Assembly (NCBI RefSeq): GCF_005405485.1
Contig: NZ_BJED01000003.1
Location: 219,192-283,191, forward strand
Direction of reading: 5' to 3'
DNA length: 64,000 bases
From: Enterococcus hulanensis
Lineage (GTDB): Bacteria > Bacillota > Bacilli > Lactobacillales > Enterococcaceae
Made by a program: the position numbers and the translations under genes. The notes beneath the pieces were generated by a model, which was not told the origin of the DNA, did no database searches, and saw nothing but the letters and a program-made list of their open reading frames with translations. Positions 59,025 to 64,000 of this stretch are shown here, in pieces (within the stretch, counting starts at the first letter, position 1; the number at the start of each line of letters is the position of its first letter).

Positions 59025-62000
59025 TTATCCTTCTCCCTTCCTGCTAGGTTGGCGATAATACCAGTACAGACCCCCAAGTCCAAGAATTCCCATACCGCTG
59101 ACGATGATCAGTAACAGAAGCATCGGTCCAGTACCACCAGTAAATGGCAGATCGGTTTTCTTGTCATCTTCTTGATAGACTTGGATCGTTTGATTGCCTT
59201 CCGTGATCGTGACCTTGATCGGTGATTTGATCAGTTCATACCCTTCCGGTGCTTTGGTTTCGATCAACGTATGTTCGCCTGGGAACAATTTGACAAAGCT
59301 CAAATTCCCACTTTCATCAGTCGTTTCCTTCGCAAATGGCGATGACGCATCCCCTTCGTACACCTCAAACTCCGCATTTTTCAACGGCGTTCCAGTCGCT
59401 TTTTCTGCTTCACTTAGTTTTCCATCACCGTCACCATCAATTGCCGTTCCAGTCGCAAACTTGAACAGGCGAATCGTGGATGGTCGGACCAAGCCAAGGT
59501 TGACGTGTTCTACATGATTCTTCGAATCCGTAGCACCTAAGCCCGCCACCTCACTTAAGATCGGCTGTGCAAAGTCCTTGGTTTTATAGGTCGTCTGATC
59601 TGCTTTGGAGTTCAGACTCTCATCACTGCCGGCCTCTTTCTTAGTGACCCGAAACTCTCGTTGGACCACCTTGTCGCCAATCACAAACTCTGCAAGATAG
59701 TTTCCTTCTGGTAAATTGTTAAATTGATACTTCCCGTTCGTGTCAGTTTTCACCAATGAATTTCCCGAGGGATCAATAAACTTCTCACCTGTTAAACTTT
59801 CCTCTACTAATTTGTTCGTATAGGAAGGAACTTCTAAACTGGTTCGATACAATTTCACTGGAATATCCTTAGCCCACTCTTCAGCACCGCCAGCTGGTTT
59901 GTTTCCAATGAGACCATCCAAGTTATCGTCGTACCAAGCCACACCAGATAGATCACGTCCATAAACTCGTACACTACTTGGGACACCTTGAACATGTTGT
60001 GGGACCCTAGAGTTTAGAGCTGGCGAATTGACATATTTATCCCCTGCTTGTTGACCATCTGGTCTCAAAGTTATCGTTAAGGCCATGTCTTCACCAGGAT
60101 CCAACTTATCATAAACCGCGATGATTGCTTTGGCGTTTTTCAAAACTTCCATGTTCGAACCTAGCTTGTACCAACTGCTAGTTAATATGACATCATTGGG
60201 ATCAGTATTGACCCCCACACCACTACTAGTTCTATACCAGATAGTTCCTGGAACACTTCCCGGCATTTGTTTGACCTCAGTCACTGAATAGCTTCCGTTA
60301 AAATCCGTTCCTCGTTGATCCCCGTTGAACGGTAAAACATCCAAGACTCGAACATCATCCATAGGTTTCGTCGAATGATTCTTAAAGGAAATCGTATACG
60401 TAAAATCGGTTGGATTGGTATCCGACGGTTTCGCCGGATCAATCTCGTTCCCACTTTCAATGTATGGTTTATCCACGACCTTATCTACCACAATCACCCC
60501 AGAATTCGTGACGGTTGCGTTTGCTGTACTGGTTCGTAATTGTTCATCAGAAGTATCTCGAACATTTTTGTCTTCCTCTAACCAGACATCCGCAACTACT
60601 TTTCCATCTAACTGGGCCGAATTACTTATGAAGGTTAGTTTTGAAGAGATAATACTCGTGTCAAACGTTACCTTCGGATTATAGGTACTGCCTTCAGCCG
60701 TATAATCCAATACCCATTTCAACGTCCATGTACCATCAGCATTTTCAACTCTGGATGATGGGTCAGGTAATGGATTTCCTTGATAGTCTTTTGCCGTTTC
60801 ATCTATATATTGCGTTTCTTTTGGGATAGTAACTGCAAATTGAACTTTATGTTTATTCTCTGAACCACTTTCTACTTTTCCATCCACCGTCCATTTGACT
60901 ATATCATTCGGTGAATATACCTTTTCATCAGTTGAAATCGTTGGGCGGATGGTCATTCCAGCAATATAGAGTGTGTCTCCCCAATCCGAAGTTGGGCTAT
61001 GAGAAGTTTGAAGAATTCCTTTATCATTATATGTCGTTGGTCTGTAATCAACCATGCTGTCAGTTGGATAACTCTTAGATAGTGTTTTACCATCTATTTC
61101 AAAATTAAATACATTGGTCAAAAATATATTAGCATTACCCATGCTATCTGCAGCACCAATTTTTCCATTAGCTATTAAAGGAACATGAATTCTTGGATAT
61201 CCACTTCCTGAAGAATCAGTGACTTTAAATAGTGTTTTTATTGCCACAATTTCTCCATTAGCTAAAGCCTCTTCAGGTGTAGAATACCAACTATATTCCT
61301 GATCAATATCATCATTTTTTCTTAATGTCATATCAGGAAATTTAGAACCCACGCCATAAAAAAGCTTTTGAAGATTTCCACCATTCGATTTATCCACTAT
61401 TCTTCTAGAATTGTCATAAGTTACACTATTCGCATTCCATCGACTATACATTATTGATGTATCAGCTGCTATATCCGTATATGCAGAGTAAAAACTTCCC
61501 CATATTTTATTTCCTTGTGTAGTAATGCTGTCTCCAGCACTAGCATAACCCCTACTGGAATCTGGATTTGTACTTAATCCTGCTGTTGCTGAATTTAAAG
61601 TCGCTGAATACGTTTTAATTGTACCTGGCCACTTTTTATCCCAAATCATATTTAATGTAGACTCAACCTTTTGGTCTACCTCTTTCTCTACACCCTCCTC
61701 TACAGTTTTATACTTGATTTTGTTTACGGTCAATTTGTAGTTTATATTTCCGTTTACACCAGGAAATCTATTTAAATACTCATAAGGAAATAACACTTGC
61801 ATCGCTACAACAGAAAACGGCTCTGCATTACTAGCCATCTGCGTACCTGATAAAAGCCACTTATTCTTCCCCACACTAATTGGTATATAATCCTGATTTG
61901 AAACAGCTATGCTATAATCACTATTATTTGTTACAACTGGGTTTCCTGTGTCATATATCCCAATACCTGTTGAGTATCCTTGACTCGGCGGAAATGTCCC

Positions 62001-63761
62001 CCTTGTATATCCCACTGGAGTAGCTAACCCTTGTCTAATTATTGGATTATATATAGTTTTATAAGAATCAAATTCTGAAGTAAATTTCCTTTTAGAATTC
62101 ATATCCCAACCAGGTAAACCGTCATAAGTAATCACCTGCATAGGATTGTTATCCACTCCAATAACCAAATCTTTACTTTTCCCCGTATTCTCATTGGTAT
62201 AAATCATTTGTTGCTCTATCTTATACTCTATACCACCTACAGGATACGTACTACCCTTGATAGAAGTTAGATCGCTTCTTCCAGGAAGAGGTTTTAGTTG
62301 AACATACGCTCCAACATTCGTAATCATTGTGTGAGGTTTATCTGTCGATCCAGTTGTTTTTTCAAAATTACTCATACGATTTGGCGTCCATGCCATCTTC
62401 ACATCAACTAGTGGTTTCGCACTAATAGTTACTTTGGTTTGTTCTGCCAACTCAGGCTTAACAGTGCTATCAATCTCTTGATTTATTTTTACTTCGCTGC
62501 CATCTTTTAAAGTGGCACTTTCTATGACCAGAGTGAACTTAGGATTCAATTCCCAGCCATTTACTCCACCTTTTACTTCAATTGTTTCACCAAAGTATGC
62601 CTGAATACCTGAACCTTTTTCGGCTGTTTGATAAGTCGATCGAATGGATTTTTTCGTTCCATTTCCTGTATTTACCAGAGTCCCATTTGAGAATTCTGCT
62701 ACTTGTCGAACTTGTCCAGAGGAGTCCTTTCGCCAAGCATCTGGTAACTCTATATCTAAACGGATTCGAACTGACGCGTATTTTTCGTCTAAAGTAGAAA
62801 TTCCCAGTGTTAATTCATAAGAGACTTCGTCAAACGTTCGAACAATATCATTAAGTTCATCTTTGTCATAACCAGGCTCATTTCCTATTTCTTTGTCAAA
62901 GGGTTCGGTCCCAGTTTTTTTCCCAACATCGACAGTCACTTTAAACGGGTCTGTCATACTCGCCGCTTGCGGTTTGATCGCTGCTTTTTCTGCTGCGGGT
63001 TCTTTTGCTTCCTCTGTGGTCTCTTCATTTTCAGTAGTCGTTGGTTCCGCGGGTTCTTCCTGGTTCTCATCACTTACTGGTTCTTGAGATTCTGGTGCTT
63101 CAGGAATCTCAGGTGGTGTTTCTGTCAGCTGTTCTGTAGCTTTGAAAACCACGATCGGTTGTTTCAAATTTGTATCTGTTAACGAAGCCAGATTCACTGT
63201 TTGTTTTTTCTTCGTCAAACGAGTGATCCGAACACGTTGAGTTTGCTCTTTTTCTAATTCAAAATAAAAACTTCCTTTGTCGTCAGTTTCGCGAACTTGA
63301 TAATAAGGAAGCCGCTTGTTTGTGTCTTCGGTTGTCTCTGCTGTTTCTGTTGTTTTGGTTGTTTCTTCCTTTTTTGCTTCGTGACTGTCGCTTGTGTCCG
63401 TTGTTTTCAAACGCTCTTTAAAGAGTTTTAATGCTTGACTCTTCTTCACGTCAGAGGAAGCCAATTGTGGATACGTGGTTTCTTGACCTTCTTCATCCAA
63501 AGGTGTCACAGAAACGGTGTCATCATAGGGCAGTTCAAAAATATCGGTTTCTTTTGCCTGAAGGGTCAGCTCAACGGTTTCTTTCTCCGTCGTCAAAGAA
63601 TCATTTTGAACCGCTTCATTTCCCACTGTTACACTGACCAATGCGTCAGGCGTTGATGCTTTTAGCGCTTTTCCATGGTAATAGAAGAAAAGAACTCCTA
63701 TTATCAACACGACAGGAAGAAGGAGGGGGACCATGCGTTTTAGTTGGTTCGGTTTTCTCAT
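59025..63761 (-). CDS. Giant LPXTG surface adhesin
   Basis: This 1578-residue wall-anchored protein has a signal peptide (residues 1-35) and an acidic Glu/Thr/Pro-rich stalk to about residue 290. Long beta-rich adhesin domains follow (about 290-1000). DUF11-like isopeptide repeats (PTDFTYTISFKNHSTKPMDD), an SdrD B-like domain (GVAWYDDNLDGLIG) and a SpaA domain (LKNAEFEVYEGDASS; GEHTLIETKAPEGYEL) come next. The C-terminus is LPFTGG, a membrane segment and a basic tail. It probably forms the tip or main fibre of a sortase-assembled structure with the next genes. AAAGGAAG precedes the ATG. Confidence 0.9.
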   Translation of the reverse strand: MRKPNQLKRMVPLLLPVVLIIGVLFFYYHGKALKASTPDALVSVTVGNEAVQNDSLTTEKETVELTLQAKETDIFELPYDDTVSVTPLDEEGQETTYPQLASSDVKKSQALKLFKERLKTTDTSDSHEAKKEETTKTTETAETTEDTNKRLPYYQVRETDDKGSFYFELEKEQTQRVRITRLTKKKQTVNLASLTDTNLKQPIVVFKATEQLTETPPEIPEAPESQEPVSDENQEEPAEPTTTENEETTEEAKEPAAEKAAIKPQAASMTDPFKVTVDVGKKTGTEPFDKEIGNEPGYDKDELNDIVRTFDEVSYELTLGISTLDEKYASVRIRLDIELPDAWRKDSSGQVRQVAEFSNGTLVNTGNGTKKSIRSTYQTAEKGSGIQAYFGETIEVKGGVNGWELNPKFTLVIESATLKDGSEVKINQEIDSTVKPELAEQTKVTISAKPLVDVKMAWTPNRMSNFEKTTGSTDKPHTMITNVGAYVQLKPLPGRSDLTSIKGSTYPVGGIEYKIEQQMIYTNENTGKSKDLVIGVDNNPMQVITYDGLPGWDMNSKRKFTSEFDSYKTIYNPIIRQGLATPVGYTRGTFPPSQGYSTGIGIYDTGNPVVTNNSDYSIAVSNQDYIPISVGKNKWLLSGTQMASNAEPFSVVAMQVLFPYEYLNRFPGVNGNINYKLTVNKIKYKTVEEGVEKEVDQKVESTLNMIWDKKWPGTIKTYSATLNSATAGLSTNPDSSRGYASAGDSITTQGNKIWGSFYSAYTDIAADTSIMYSRWNANSVTYDNSRRIVDKSNGGNLQKLFYGVGSKFPDMTLRKNDDIDQEYSWYSTPEEALANGEIVAIKTLFKVTDSSGSGYPRIHVPLIANGKIGAADSMGNANIFLTNVFNFEIDGKTLSKSYPTDSMVDYRPTTYNDKGILQTSHSPTSDWGDTLYIAGMTIRPTISTDEKVYSPNDIVKWTVDGKVESGSENKHKVQFAVTIPKETQYIDETAKDYQGNPLPDPSSRVENADGTWTLKWVLDYTAEGSTYNPKVTFDTSIISSKLTFISNSAQLDGKVVADVWLEEDKNVRDTSDEQLRTSTANATVTNSGVIVVDKVVDKPYIESGNEIDPAKPSDTNPTDFTYTISFKNHSTKPMDDVRVLDVLPFNGDQRGTDFNGSYSVTEVKQMPGSVPGTIWYRTSSGVGVNTDPNDVILTSSWYKLGSNMEVLKNAKAIIAVYDKLDPGEDMALTITLRPDGQQAGDKYVNSPALNSRVPQHVQGVPSSVRVYGRDLSGVAWYDDNLDGLIGNKPAGGAEEWAKDIPVKLYRTSLEVPSYTNKLVEESLTGEKFIDPSGNSLVKTDTNGKYQFNNLPEGNYLAEFVIGDKVVQREFRVTKKEAGSDESLNSKADQTTYKTKDFAQPILSEVAGLGATDSKNHVEHVNLGLVRPSTIRLFKFATGTAIDGDGDGKLSEAEKATGTPLKNAEFEVYEGDASSPFAKETTDESGNLSFVKLFPGEHTLIETKAPEGYELIKSPIKVTITEGNQTIQVYQEDDKKTDLPFTGGTGPMLLLLIIVSGMGILGLGGLYWYYRQPSRKGEG

Positions 63762-63807
63762 CGTCTTCCTTTCCTTTCCATCATCTCTTTACAAGACGAT
63801 ATGTCAG

Positions 63808-63875
63808 CTATTGAATAAAAGCTTCTATTCAATAGATTGATACGAAGGATCGACTGTTTAGGAAGATCCTTCGTA
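63808..63875. other. Two hairpins ahead of the giant adhesin gene
   Basis: Arms CTATTGAATA / TATTCAATAG (63808-63835) and TACGAAGGATC / GATCCTTCGTA (63841-63875) form two adjacent perfect stems without T-runs. They lie in the 155-bp gap between two wall-protein genes and may act in mRNA processing, stability or attenuation. Confidence 0.5.
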
Positions 63876-63916
63876 AGCGGTATTCGTTGAATCATTCGTC
63901 GCTGATCACTCCAGGC

Positions 63917-64000
63917 TTAGGCGTGACGACGTTTCTTTTCAATCGCCATTGTTGCTGTACCTACAACGATCGCACCTAATGCAATCACGATCATCAAAGT
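63917..64000 (-). CDS. C-terminus of an upstream wall-anchored protein (partial)
   Basis: Only the last 27 residues are in the window: a hydrophobic stretch (LMIVIALGAIVVGTATMA) followed by a basic tail, EKKRRHA. This is the membrane and charged end of an LPXTG sorting signal, so the gene upstream is probably another pilin or surface protein of the same operon. Confidence 0.7.
   Translation of the reverse strand, partial: TLMIVIALGAIVVGTATMAIEKKRRHA

Noticed and set aside
1..64000. CRISPR arrays, tRNA or rRNA genes
   Set aside because: No regularly spaced direct repeats with unique spacers and no rRNA segments were seen. No tRNA cloverleaf was recognised by eye, though a tRNA scan was not run.

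Overview
The window looks like chromosome of a low-GC Gram-positive coccus, most likely an Enterococcus. The evidence is the clustered mevalonate operon (mvaK1-mvaD-mvaK2-fni), an 866-residue bifunctional AdhE behind a Rex/cre-type promoter, the infC-rpmI-rplT operon, class C sortase pilus loci, Mga-like and Rgg-like regulators, and an LXG/WXG100 type VII secretion effector module. The species cannot be fixed from the sequence alone.

Layout. (1) 1-7.7 kb, minus strand: an ebp-like pilus operon with a tip adhesin, a minor pilin carrying two LPXTG motifs, a major pilin and a class C sortase cut by the window edge. Divergent to it are a possible 24-residue peptide unit ending in a perfect terminator and an AgrC/AgrA-type (GHKL/LytTR) two-component system. 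(2) 10.4-25.8 kb: housekeeping and accessory genes. These are an aldo/keto reductase, an Mga-like regulator, a Ca2+-type P-type ATPase, two small membrane proteins with strong ribosome sites, a small alarmone synthetase, an operon of YitT protein, permease, PDZ-Lon protease and M20 peptidase, an L-lactate dehydrogenase, a second Mga-like regulator and cardiolipin synthase. (3) 25.9-42.7 kb: core genes. These are the IF3/L35/L20 operon with its leader, a FUSC membrane protein, a HAD phosphatase, CorA, a divergent CPBP protease/Rgg pair sharing a perfect 20-bp palindrome, a deoxynucleoside kinase, the mevalonate operon, a GntR regulator overlapping an MFS gene, and adhE. (4) 42.8-48.4 kb: a type VII effector module (WXG100, DUF3130, DUF3958, LXG toxin, immunity) followed by the decayed remains of a second module (esxA remnant, toxin tail, immunity genes and fragments) and IS66-family transposase scraps.

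(5) 48.4-64 kb, minus strand: the most unusual part. One long, tightly packed operon encodes the end of an upstream wall-anchored protein, a 1578-residue LPXTG adhesin, a small pilin-like protein with two sorting motifs, a single polypeptide containing two complete sortase domains, a GH73-CHAP wall hydrolase, a dedicated signal peptidase I, and a tandem duplication of a two-gene module (bitopic membrane protein plus long coiled-coil protein). A winged-helix regulator follows. I read this as a surface-appendage assembly system that does not match the standard pilus layout. The duplicated membrane/coiled-coil pairs have no family I can name.

Within each locus the genes are co-oriented with short spacings or overlaps. 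Assignments rest on motifs and gene context read by eye; no database search was run.
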